From NCBI GenBank assembly GCA_031550525.1, contig JAVBON010000012.1, positions 54,185-118,184 on the forward strand: DNA of 64,000 nt. Reading direction: 5' to 3'. The position numbers and the translations under genes were made by a program. The notes under the pieces were generated by a model that had not been told where the DNA came from, made no database searches, and worked only from the letters and a program-made list of their open reading frames with translations. This stretch comes from WRHT01 sp031550525. Its GTDB lineage: Bacteria > Desulfobacterota > Desulfovibrionia > Desulfovibrionales > Desulfovibrionaceae. How positions within the stretch are numbered: the first letter of the stretch is position 1; each line of letters opens with the position of its first letter. Shown piece by piece: positions 23,947 through 31,995 of the stretch.

Positions 23947-26274
23947 TTAAACCAGCCATTTTGCGATTATTGAGTACAGCACGTCTGGCTCTATGGGTTT
24001 GGCTATATGCGCGTCCATGCCCGCGTCCATGCACATTTTCACGTCTTCGGTCATGGCGTGGGCGGTCATGGCAATTATGGGCGCGTGGGCGTTGGGGTTA
24101 TCTGGCAAAGCGCGTATGGACCTGGTGGCGGTAAGCCCGTCCATAACCGGCATTTGCACGTCCATGAATATAAGGTCGTAAGATTTTCCCGCCACCATAT
24201 CCAGAGCTTCCTGCCCATTGCCCGCAACGTCTATTTGGGCTTTGGTGTTTTCCATAAGGGCCAGCAGTATTTCTTGGTTTATTTCGTTGTCTTCCACCAG
24301 CAGTATGTGTTTATCGGAATAGTCCAGGTGCTCTCCAAGCGTGCCTTGCGGGCTGGTTTGCACCAGTGCGTTAGTTTTGCCCAAGGGTATGAGCACGCTA
24401 AAGGTGCTGCCCGCACCGGGGGTGCTTTCAACCGTAATGCCCCCGCCCATAAGCTCGCTTAGCGATTTGCTTATGGCCAGACCAAGGCCTGTGCCGCCAA
24501 AACGCCTGGTAGTGGAAGCCTCGGCTTGGGTGAAGGGCTGAAACAGCTTGCTCATCTGTTCGGCGGAAAGGCCTATGCCTTGGTCCGCAACATCAAAGCG
24601 CACCAAAATTTCTTCGGCCCTGTCTTCAATAACGCGCACGCGTAAAAATACGTTGCCTGCCTGTGTAAACTTTATGGCGTTATCGCACAGGTTGTTGAGT
24701 ATTTGAAAAACGCGCACAGGGTCGCCCAATGCCGTGCGCGGCAATTTTTTATCCATTTCAACGGAGAAATCAAGTTTTTTGGCCAAGGCTTTGGCCTTTG
24801 CGGCAGAGGCCACGTTATCGACCACCGTGCCTAACTCGAATGGAATACGCTCTACGTCTAGCTTGCCTGCCTCTATTTTGGAAAAATCAAGTATATCATT
24901 GATTATGCTAAGTAAAAATTTTGAAGAGCTTTCAATTTTACCTATCTGGTTACGTTGTTCCGTTGTAAGCGAGCTTTGTGAGACAATATGCGTAAACCCT
25001 ATTATGGCGTTCATCGGGGTACGTATTTCGTGGCTCATGTTGGCCAGAAAAGCGCTTTTGGATCTGTTGGAAGCTTCGGCCATATCTTTGGCTATATTCA
25101 ACTCCCGCGCAAAGTAGTTTACCGAGCGCGATATGGTGGAAATTTCGTCCGATCCGCTGGTGTCAATGTTTACCCAGTTGCCGTCCACACCGGCAAGAAC
25201 CTTTCGGTTAAGGTTCTCAAGCCGTTTAATGAAAGCTTTGCGAAAATAAAGATACATGCTGATGGAAAGAATAATGCTGCAAACGGCGACAGCCATAAAA
25301 AACCAGGTAAAACGCCCCAGCGCGGCGGAGGTTTTGTCTGCGGTAAGGCTTGATTCGTTGATCATCGAGTTAAATAGCGTGGTTTGGGCGATGTTGATAT
25401 TTTGCATTATATGCCTGCATACGCCGTGCACGCTGCGTTTTTCGCTGAGAGTGCGTATTCTCCCCTGCAAGAGGCTGATCAGGCCGTTTTCTTGCAGCAC
25501 TATGCGGTCCACTTCGACCAGCACCTGCAATATATTGTTGCCTTGCGCGCTGCCTTGCGCCCGAGAAAAAGCGGCATTCAAATCCTGCAATTTTCTCCGC
25601 GCCGTGCGGGCAAGGTGCGATGGGGTTACGCTTTCGTTGGTAATGGCTATATAGCGCCAATGCGCCAGCGCATCCATAAGCTGAATTACCTGTCTGTTGA
25701 ACTCACTGCCTTTCATAAGGCCTATTTTAGCGTCAGCGGGCTGCAATTCCATGCGGCGTAAAATGCTGAACAGGCTGTCGGCCGTACTGAGCAACTCGTT
25801 GTTTATATAGATGGAGCGGTCAACAAGATCGTTCATATTGCCAAGATTAAGGGTAAGTAAATCTATCTGGCTTAGCATGACGTCTTCTTCATACCCTTTT
25901 CCGCCCAAAATGGATCGTATGTCGTTTAGTACGATATTTATGGCTTCAAAGGCTATGCGGCGTTCTGGGTCTGATTTGGCGTTGTTCAACTGCTCGGCGC
26001 TGACCAGCAGATTGCCTATTTGGGTCATGCTTTGTGAGATATTAAGCACCCTTGGCAGAGAGCTGGCGTTGATCACTTCCAGTGAGGCCTTGAAAGAAGT
26101 AAGGCCGTAAAAAGATACCGCGCTTATTATAATAATAAATAAAGCCAGCACGGCAATACTGGAAGCCACCATCCATGTTATGCGGCGTTGGTGCTGCGCT
26201 TCAGGAGCGGGGGTGGAGCGTTGCCCCGGCGAAAAAGCGTGGCGCTCTTTGGCAATGTTTTTATTATTACTCAT
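23947..26274 (-). CDS. hybrid sensor histidine kinase 1 with receiver domain
   Basis: 775 residues. Membrane helix 1 (about 34-58), a helical periplasmic domain of about 250 residues, helix 2 (about 320-342), HAMP, a HisKA domain with ANMSHEIRTPMNAIIG (His415), an HATPase_c domain (NLCDNAIKFTQ, GGTGLGLAI), and a C-terminal receiver with phosphoacceptor Asp705 in FMDVQMPVMDG. No Hpt or output domain is attached, so phosphate must leave to an unlinked partner. ATG 26274 is preferred over an upstream TTG. The gene upstream on the same strand encodes a secreted, apparently inactive nucleotidase homologue, a possible ligand-binding partner. Confidence 0.92.
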   Translation of the reverse strand: MSNNKNIAKERHAFSPGQRSTPAPEAQHQRRITWMVASSIAVLALFIIIISAVSFYGLTSFKASLEVINASSLPRVLNISQSMTQIGNLLVSAEQLNNAKSDPERRIAFEAINIVLNDIRSILGGKGYEEDVMLSQIDLLTLNLGNMNDLVDRSIYINNELLSTADSLFSILRRMELQPADAKIGLMKGSEFNRQVIQLMDALAHWRYIAITNESVTPSHLARTARRKLQDLNAAFSRAQGSAQGNNILQVLVEVDRIVLQENGLISLLQGRIRTLSEKRSVHGVCRHIMQNINIAQTTLFNSMINESSLTADKTSAALGRFTWFFMAVAVCSIILSISMYLYFRKAFIKRLENLNRKVLAGVDGNWVNIDTSGSDEISTISRSVNYFARELNIAKDMAEASNRSKSAFLANMSHEIRTPMNAIIGFTHIVSQSSLTTEQRNQIGKIESSSKFLLSIINDILDFSKIEAGKLDVERIPFELGTVVDNVASAAKAKALAKKLDFSVEMDKKLPRTALGDPVRVFQILNNLCDNAIKFTQAGNVFLRVRVIEDRAEEILVRFDVADQGIGLSAEQMSKLFQPFTQAEASTTRRFGGTGLGLAISKSLSELMGGGITVESTPGAGSTFSVLIPLGKTNALVQTSPQGTLGEHLDYSDKHILLVEDNEINQEILLALMENTKAQIDVAGNGQEALDMVAGKSYDLIFMDVQMPVMDGLTATRSIRALPDNPNAHAPIIAMTAHAMTEDVKMCMDAGMDAHIAKPIEPDVLYSIIAKWLV

Positions 26275-26350
26275 AAGTAACCACTTGCAAATGACTGGCC
26301 GCAACCGCCCGGCGGAGCGTCTGAAGTAACAGATTAAAGATGCTCATTGG

Positions 26351-26493
26351 AACTCATTGCATAATTGTCTTTTTGCCATCTGGCTGCGTCAGATTGGTCC
26401 AGCCCGAAGTTTATGTATTGCTGTATGCACGGCGCTCCGGCCTGAACCAATCTTCCTTGCCAGATGACAAAAATTCTAATTCTGAAATGAGTT
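26351..26493. repeat. 143 bp palindromic element, copy B
   Basis: Nested inverted arms: AACTCATT (26351-26358) with AATGAGTT (26486-26493), GCCATCTGGC (26375-26384) with 26459-26468, AGATTGGT (26391-26398) with ACCAATCT (26446-26453). It abuts the stop codon of the nucleotidase-like gene. TCTGGCTGCGTCAG and, at the other end, CTTCCTTGCCAGA are shared in the same relative places with copy A at 29100-29224, while the stem between them differs and remains complementary. Confidence 0.65.
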
Positions 26494-27987
26494 TTAATCG
26501 ACAACGTGGACACGACCTTCAATTTTCGGCGATATGGGGCTGTGCCCGGTTATGTATACGCGCAAAATCTCCACAAGCTCTTGTGGCGGGCGCGGGGCGT
26601 TTGAGTCGCATTGTTCGGAGATCATGCTAAACCCGCCGCCACCGCCAGCAATATACTCCGGCAGGCTTACATCATAAATTTTGTTCGGGTTCAAAGGCGT
26701 TCCGTTTGCCGTTACGGTTACAATGCGGGAACCGGCCGGGGATGATGGCCTGTAAGTATACTCCAGGCCGGAAACCTGCAAAAAACCGCCCTTGGCATGC
26801 TCAATGTCAGAAACGCCGTATTCCAGCATCTGCACAAGGATAGAGCCTTTTACATGTATAAGGCAACTCACGTCATGCAACGGCAGCTCGCCTTGCAGAT
26901 CGCCCCTGGTAATGATTGCGCCCGCCGCATATTGCCGGTTGCCTCTTATGCCACCAGCGTTGATTAGTCCTATTTCGGCTTTATAGTAATCGCGCAGGGC
27001 GTCCGTAACAATGTTGCCCATGGCATTTTCAGCCGTGCGCACGTTTCTGGTTTCCGTATCAAGCGGGGTCTTGGTCTGCCCAACCTGTATATCCATAATG
27101 GATTCAAACAGTTTGTTATAACGGTCTAATGCCAGATTAACCTCTTGAGCTTGGGGGTAGCCAGAAAGGGCGATCACCTGGCTGGAGGCCACACTGGGTT
27201 TACCGGCGTTGGCTTCATCCCGCTTTAGCTCCAACAGCAGCACATCCTGGCCGTTGCCGGAATCAAAGGCGTAACAGCGGCCGTTATACATATGCAGCGA
27301 ATTCTCTTGGGCTTCGGAAATAAAGAGCAAATCCACCCCGGATTCATCCATGGTCAGTTCAATGGATTCAGGCATAAAGTCGGCTGAAGCTATTACAAAA
27401 TCTGCTCCCTGGCCGCGCAAGTCGCCACTGAGTTGGGGCAGCAAGCTAAAGTCTCCGTTAACATATAGTCTGCGTTGCGTGTAATTGCGCTGCATGGATG
27501 GAGACACAAGCGCCAAAAAGCCGAGTTTTAAACTGCCGCTGTCAATTATGCGGGCGCGCGAAATATTTTTTGGAGTGTCACCGGTTGAGGGATCAGCAAT
27601 GTTTGACGCCACGGTGGGATAAACAGCTTCGCCTGAGCGCAGGACAAGCTCGTCTTCCTTGTGCATGAAGTCGCGTCTGCCCAGCCCCAGCGCATCGGGC
27701 TCAAGGTAGTTCATAATGCCTACCATATGTGCGCCTTTGTCGTAGGAGGAAAGGGCGCTTGGCCCCAAATAGTTGCCGCCATGTATAAACACAACGTTAT
27801 CGTGCTCAGAGCGCAACTGCGTGAGCAAGCTCATCAGCTCGGCGTGATTTCCGCTGTTGTGGCGTTTTTGAATATCCGGCATATGCGAGGCGTACAGCAG
27901 CCATATGGAGTCGTCTTTGCAGGCCGCATCGAGGGGCAGGCAAAAAATAAACGCGGCGCATATCATTAAAGCTAAAGTTCGTGGCAT
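26494..27987 (-). CDS. secreted 5'-nucleotidase (UshA) homologue lacking metal ligands
   Basis: 497 residues with a signal peptide (1-22). It aligns along its length with UshA-type 5'-nucleotidases: an N-terminal metallophosphoesterase-fold domain (about 25-280) and the C-terminal substrate-binding domain (INAGGIRGNRQYAAG, GDLQGELPLHDVSCL, GGGGGFSM). Every metal-binding motif is altered: DxHG reads SHMP, the GD segment reads GGNYLGPS, GNHE reads GRRD, and GHSH reads SEAQ. I infer a non-catalytic protein that may still bind a nucleotide-like ligand. It precedes hybrid kinase 1, with a palindromic element between. The intact C-terminal domain argues against simple decay. Confidence 0.8.
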   Translation of the reverse strand: MPRTLALMICAAFIFCLPLDAACKDDSIWLLYASHMPDIQKRHNSGNHAELMSLLTQLRSEHDNVVFIHGGNYLGPSALSSYDKGAHMVGIMNYLEPDALGLGRRDFMHKEDELVLRSGEAVYPTVASNIADPSTGDTPKNISRARIIDSGSLKLGFLALVSPSMQRNYTQRRLYVNGDFSLLPQLSGDLRGQGADFVIASADFMPESIELTMDESGVDLLFISEAQENSLHMYNGRCYAFDSGNGQDVLLLELKRDEANAGKPSVASSQVIALSGYPQAQEVNLALDRYNKLFESIMDIQVGQTKTPLDTETRNVRTAENAMGNIVTDALRDYYKAEIGLINAGGIRGNRQYAAGAIITRGDLQGELPLHDVSCLIHVKGSILVQMLEYGVSDIEHAKGGFLQVSGLEYTYRPSSPAGSRIVTVTANGTPLNPNKIYDVSLPEYIAGGGGGFSMISEQCDSNAPRPPQELVEILRVYITGHSPISPKIEGRVHVVD

Positions 27988-28212
27988 AGCTACCTGAGCC
28001 GTATGTTACATGCGAAAAGAAGTTTCAATTCGCATAAGTATATTTCTGAGGCTTATAGTACTTTTATGCCCAAAAAGCCAGTTGTTATAACCGGTTTTGC
28101 CTGTACGCCAAGCGGTGGCCGCGCGCATGCGGCATCTGCCGCCGCATGCAGCATATTTACAAGGATTTGACGGATTTTTATGTATCTGAGTGGAATAGAA
28201 CAGTATTTATTA
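27988..28212. other. intergenic region upstream of the nucleotidase-like gene
   Basis: No gene seen. A GC-rich hairpin GCATGCGGC (28125-28133) with GCCGCATGC (28141-28149) stands alone. The promoter of the minus-strand nucleotidase-like gene should lie at its left side. Confidence 0.35.
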
Positions 28213-28255
28213 AAAGCCATAACCACAATTTTTACAGATGGTTATGGCTTTGTTT
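28213..28255. terminator. hairpin downstream of the ribosomal operon, distal
   Basis: AAAGCCATAACCA (28213-28225) pairs perfectly with 28239-28251 and is followed by TGTTT on the plus strand; on the minus strand the stem is followed by A/T-rich sequence. Confidence 0.5.
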
Positions 28256-28289
28256 CGTGGCGCGTAAACTGGTTGGAACCGTAAATTTG

Positions 28290-28318
28290 AAGCGACCGGC
28301 TTTTGGCCGGTCGCTTTA
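28290..28318 (-). terminator. terminator after rplS
   Basis: AAGCGACCGGC (28290-28300) pairs with GCCGGTCGCTT (28306-28316). It lies 43 bp past the rplS stop and closes the ffh-rplS unit. Confidence 0.65.
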
Positions 28319-28360
28319 TATAATGGGCGGTAAATGGCGCCCTTGGTAAACCAGATTGAG

Positions 28361-28714
28361 CTACCAGTTGTTTTTGGGTTTGATGCGCGCGGCTTTGCCT
28401 TTGAGGTTACGCAGGTAATACAGGCGGCTGCGGCGCACGCGGCCTTCGGAAATCATCTCAATTTTTTCTATGATGGGTGAGTTAAGGGGTATTACACGTT
28501 CCACGCCGACACCGTCGGATATTTTGCGCACGGTAAAGCTGGCGTTGCTGCCGCCTTTGTTTACGCGGATAACGTTGCCTTGGAAAACCTGAATACGTTC
28601 TTTTTCGCCTTCAACTATGCGCATGTATACTTTTACGGTGTCACCGGATTTGAACTGGGGCAAATCCATGCGGAGCTGTTCATTATCAATTTTTTTAACA
28701 AGCTGGTTCATCAT
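28361..28714 (-). CDS. rplS: 50S ribosomal protein L19
   Basis: 117 residues, the normal length. Diagnostic segments are FKSGDTVKVYMRIVEGEKER, QGNVIRVNKGG and the C-terminal VRRSRLYYLRNLKGKAARIK. L19 sits at the 30S-50S interface. Two adjacent ATG codons at 28714 and 28711 follow AGGGG; either may be used. It is the last gene of the ffh-rpsP-khpA-rimM-trmD-rplS series, but a 520 bp gap separates it from trmD, so it may have its own promoter. Confidence 0.96.
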   Translation of the reverse strand: MMNQLVKKIDNEQLRMDLPQFKSGDTVKVYMRIVEGEKERIQVFQGNVIRVNKGGSNASFTVRKISDGVGVERVIPLNSPIIEKIEMISEGRVRRSRLYYLRNLKGKAARIKPKNNW

Positions 28715-29099
28715 TTTCCCCTTGTGCGCTTACGCGCCGGACTACAACTGTGCATCGATACCGGAAATAACAAGGCCCGGCTGGGTGCATAGCGGAGGTT
28801 TATAAAAAATTACGGCCAAAAATACTTGCCGCACATTACGCTTATTCCGCGTATTGTCCAGTAATTTTTTACCATCTGGCAAGTTTATGGCATAAAATGG
28901 CTGGAGTTACATCATGTTTCGGCATTTTTGAGCATAAGGAAAAATGTACTGCGCCAAAAATGCGTGGCTGCATCCATTTTGCCGGCTTTTTACATTATGT
29001 GTTTACGCTATAGGCAAAGGCAATTTCAGGGCGAGCGGAAAAACATAACCATGAGTAAGCCTTCTCTGGGGCGTGTTGACACGACCTAGGTCGTGCCGA
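28715..29099. other. long spacer between trmD and rplS
   Basis: No gene is supported. It contains the likely rplS promoter and a perfect 16 bp palindrome CACGACCTAGGTCGTG at 29080-29095 next to palindromic element A. A frame open at 29003-29425 on the minus strand overlaps trmD and is not credible. Confidence 0.45.
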
Positions 29100-29224
29100 C
29101 ATTCAGAGTTATTTTGTTCTCTGGCAAGGAAGCAAGGCTTTGAACCGAAAGAGTATACTCTTACGGTATTCGCCTGAGGGGCAAAGCCTTGCTGACGCAG
29201 CCAGAGGGCAAAAGCGCCTGAATG
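29100..29224. repeat. 125 bp palindromic element, copy A
   Basis: CATTCAG (29100-29106) pairs with CTGAATG (29218-29224), CTCTGGC (29119-29125) with GCCAGAG (29200-29206), CAAGGCTTTG (29133-29142) with CAAAGCCTTG (29182-29191), and the inside holds the palindrome AGAGTATACTCT flanked by ACCG/CGGT. TCTGGCAAGGAAG and CTGACGCAGCCAGA are shared with copy B. It lies 10 bp past the trmD stop. Confidence 0.65.
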
Positions 29225-29234
29225 TAGACGCAAT

Positions 29235-30548
29235 CTAGCCCCATTCGCCAAGTATGCGGTCAAACATAAGGGCTGCGGCGCAACGTACCGAAAGATGGTT
29301 GTACGGCGAGGCCCAGCGCAAAGGCGGCAAGGCCGCATGGCATTTTTGCGTAACTTCAGGCGCAAGGCCGTGGCTGGTGCCGAGCAAAAGTATTGCAGGG
29401 CGCTCATGCAGCGCGTTTTTAGCATCGGAAAAGCTTATGCTTCCGCCGCTCTGCGCGCTGCTGGACCATAACAGCGGGGCAACGCCGTGCCGTTTTTCCA
29501 CCAAGGCTATGGCATCATCCAGAGCGTTTACGGCCATGGTTTGGGAAAGGGCCTCTTTTCTGTCGGGGTTGGAGATGGAGCCGGGCCCTTTTACCCAGTG
29601 CTCCAGCACTTCCTCCACTATAAGGCGCTGGTCCTGCAACGGTGTGACTATAAAAAAGCCGCCCAGCCCGTAAGTGCGCGCCGCGCGTGAAATATCGTGA
29701 ATATCCAGATTGGTTACGGCCACGCTTACGCTTTTCTGCTGTTTATCCAGCACGGGGTAATGCAGCAGGGCCACATACAGGTTATGGCCGGGCAATTTGC
29801 GCTCGATGGCGCGCAACAGTTTTATGTCATTTTCGTCAAGGCTTGCCGCTTGCAAAATGTCGGGCCGCGCGGCCAAGGTGGCACGCAACGCTTCATCGCG
29901 CCGCCAGCGGTTGATTTTGGCATGGTCCCCGCTTTTAAGCACTTCAGGCACAGCAAGGCCCTGGTAGCTTTCCGGCCTGGTATAGTGCGGGTATTCCAAT
30001 AGCCCCGCGCTAAAACTTTCTTCCGTGCCGGATTCTTCATGCCCCATAAAGCCGGGCACCAGCCTGCAAGCGGCCTCGCATACGGCTAGGGCGGCAGTCT
30101 CGCCGCCATTAAGCACAAAGTCGCCCAGTGAGACTTCTTCTATTGCAAAAAGCTCAGCCAGCCGCGCGTCAATGCCTTCATATCGTCCGCAGAGCAGGGT
30201 TATTTCTTTTTCCAGCGCCAGCTCTTGGGCCATTTTTTGGTCAAGGCGGCGCCCTTTGGGAGACATATAAATAATACGGCGGGCATGCGGCAAGCCAGAT
30301 TCGGCGCAATTTGGCGTTTGCATGGCTATGGCTTGCAGCGCGCGGGCAAGCGGCTCCAGCAGCATTACCATGCCGGGGCCGCCTCCGTATGGGCGGTCAT
30401 CTACGGTTTGTCTTTTGTCGTCGGTATAGTCGCGCGGGTTGTAAAAAGCAAATTCAACCAGGCCGGAGGCCACGGCTTTTTGCATGAGAGCGCTGGCAAG
30501 AGGGGAGGTGAAGAACTCCGGAAACAGAGTGACCAGATTTATTTTCAT
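29235..30548 (-). CDS. trmD: TrmD tRNA (guanine37-N1)-methyltransferase fused to a second SPOUT-like RNA methyltransferase
   Basis: 437 residues. The first 240 are TrmD: TVDDRPYGGGPGMVM, the knot motif LLCGRYEGIDAR and SLGDFVLNGGE. It methylates G37 of tRNAs to prevent frameshifting. The remaining 190 form another SAM-dependent RNA methyltransferase domain (NLYVALLHYPVLDKQ, LLGTSHGLAPEV, YNHLSVRCA) that in other bacteria is a separate gene near trmD. Its substrate is not known to me. ATG 30548 begins MKINLVTLFPEFF, the normal TrmD start; the longer frame adds unrelated residues. Confidence 0.93.
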   Translation of the reverse strand: MKINLVTLFPEFFTSPLASALMQKAVASGLVEFAFYNPRDYTDDKRQTVDDRPYGGGPGMVMLLEPLARALQAIAMQTPNCAESGLPHARRIIYMSPKGRRLDQKMAQELALEKEITLLCGRYEGIDARLAELFAIEEVSLGDFVLNGGETAALAVCEAACRLVPGFMGHEESGTEESFSAGLLEYPHYTRPESYQGLAVPEVLKSGDHAKINRWRRDEALRATLAARPDILQAASLDENDIKLLRAIERKLPGHNLYVALLHYPVLDKQQKSVSVAVTNLDIHDISRAARTYGLGGFFIVTPLQDQRLIVEEVLEHWVKGPGSISNPDRKEALSQTMAVNALDDAIALVEKRHGVAPLLWSSSAQSGGSISFSDAKNALHERPAILLLGTSHGLAPEVTQKCHAALPPLRWASPYNHLSVRCAAALMFDRILGEWG

Positions 30549-30635
30549 GGTTGCGTGCAAGCCGTGCTTGGGGCCGCAAAGCCGCGCTTTCGGCATTCGC
30601 CGGCAAGTCGCGCTGCTGTTTTACGCGGCACAGGG

Positions 30636-31253
30636 TTATTTTGCCGGAGCGTCGCTTTGGCTTTTTGAGCGGCGTTTTGCCACGGCTTCCTTTCGTACGG
30701 CGGAGCCTGGCTGTTTTTCCGGCGCTGACAAATACAAGTCGAGCAAACCTGGCGGAGGGTCTATTATGGCAATATTTTCGTCCAGATCAATGCTGCGCAC
30801 AAACTGCTCGGCTACTGGAAAAAGCACTTCCAGGCCCTGAGGCGTGCGTATGCTCCAAAGTTCCTGTCCGGCTATATCCTCAGCGGATTCAAGGCTGCCA
30901 AGCAGCCAGGGGGCGGCATCTTTCTCCCACACCATAATTTGCAGGCCCGGCAGATCTCCCAGGTACACTTCATCTTCCCGCAGTTGTGGAAGGCGGGCTT
31001 GGGGCACAAGCACGGAGTGGTTGCGCAAAAGCTCGGCCGCAGTGCGGTCGGCAACGCCTTCAAGCATAAGCAGGGGGCGGCCGTGGTGCATGCGGGCATG
31101 CCTTACGTTATAGCGTACCGGCTGTGTGGATTGGCCTTTAATATATATGAAGCCAGACAACAAATCAGGGGAATCTGCATTGAAATCAATGCAGATTTCC
31201 CCCCTGATGCCATGAGCTTTCACAATATGGCCGACATTAAGCAAATCGTCCAT
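30636..31253 (-). CDS. rimM: 16S rRNA processing protein RimM
   Basis: 205 residues. The N-terminal beta-barrel has VGHIVKAHGIRGE and the PRC-barrel half has DEVYLGDLPGL, GLEVLFPVAEQFV and the DPPPGLLDLY end. A basic C-terminal tail follows. RimM binds ribosomal protein S19 during 30S assembly. It lies between khpA and trmD as in many bacteria. A 20 bp hairpin inside its early coding region is described separately. Confidence 0.95.
   Translation of the reverse strand: MDDLLNVGHIVKAHGIRGEICIDFNADSPDLLSGFIYIKGQSTQPVRYNVRHARMHHGRPLLMLEGVADRTAAELLRNHSVLVPQARLPQLREDEVYLGDLPGLQIMVWEKDAAPWLLGSLESAEDIAGQELWSIRTPQGLEVLFPVAEQFVRSIDLDENIAIIDPPPGLLDLYLSAPEKQPGSAVRKEAVAKRRSKSQSDAPAK
31164..31207. repeat. 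near-perfect inverted repeat inside the rimM coding region
   Basis: ATCAGGGG (31164-31171) and AATCTGCATTGA (31172-31183) pair with TCAATGCAGATT (31186-31197) and CCCCCCTGAT (31198-31207) with a small bulge. It encodes GIRGEICIDFNADSPDLL near residues 16-33 and could fold in the rimM mRNA soon after its start. Confidence 0.6.
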
Positions 31254-31283
31254 GTTTTGTCCGGCAGCCCAAGGGCAGCACTG

Positions 31284-31517
31284 TTACTCCAGTATTTCAA
31301 GGACGCAACGCTTCTTTTCCTTACTGGCGGAAGCGCTGAGTATTGTGCGTATGGCCCTGGCGGTACGGCCTTGCTTGCCTATTACCTTGCCAAGGTCTTC
31401 TTTGGCTACGCGCAATTCCAGCACGGTTGTAAGTTCGCCTTCCACTTCTACTACCTGTACGTCACTAGGGTTGTCCACCAGGGACTTGGCAGTGTATTCA
31501 ACAAGTTCTTTCAGCAT
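31284..31517 (-). CDS. khpA: KH-domain RNA-binding protein
   Basis: 77 residues: one type II KH domain with the signature VIGKQGRTARAIRTIL (about 46-61, GxxG loop) after ELRVAKEDLGK. KhpA proteins bind RNA broadly and partner with KhpB in cell-elongation control and sRNA biology in Gram-positives. Its place between rpsP and rimM is highly conserved. GAGG just upstream supports the start. Confidence 0.93.
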   Translation of the reverse strand: MLKELVEYTAKSLVDNPSDVQVVEVEGELTTVLELRVAKEDLGKVIGKQGRTARAIRTILSASASKEKKRCVLEILE

Positions 31518-31600
31518 ATGAACCTCGCTCGTTACAAATGGTTAATGAAGCTGACAAACTCGTTGTTCAAGAGGAAACGGCAAGAAGCGTGCAGGCTTCG

Positions 31601-31843
31601 CTACTTGCTTGTTTGCTGCTTGAGCAGGCTGCGTACTGTGTCTGAAGGCTCCGCACCCAAGGCCAGCCATTTGTTGATCTTTTCTTGATCAAGCTTTACT
31701 TCAGCCGGGTTGGTCATTGGGTTGTAGAAACCTAAAAACTCCAGAGGACGTCCATCGCGGCGGGTACCGCTATTAATGGCAACTACACGATAAAACGGAC
31801 GTTTCTTGCTGCCTGAACGAGTGAGTCTAAGTTTAACTGCCAT
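31601..31843 (-). CDS. rpsP: 30S ribosomal protein S16
   Basis: 80 residues, normal length. The start MAVKLRLTRSGSKKRPFYRV and the segment FYNPMTNPAEVKLD are diagnostic. S16 is an early 30S assembly protein. GGGAG precedes the ATG. The gene lies 150 bp downstream of ffh. Confidence 0.97.
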   Translation of the reverse strand: MAVKLRLTRSGSKKRPFYRVVAINSGTRRDGRPLEFLGFYNPMTNPAEVKLDQEKINKWLALGAEPSDTVRSLLKQQTSK

Positions 31844-31995
31844 TAGATACTCCCTTTCAATATGATGTTATACATTATTTTGATTTATGGGCAAGCAATT
31901 TAGTTATTTTATTGATTAACAATTAAACTATTTTTGCTTTCCACTTTTATCCAATACTTTAGCTATATTACACTAAAATACAAGACTGCCTGTTA

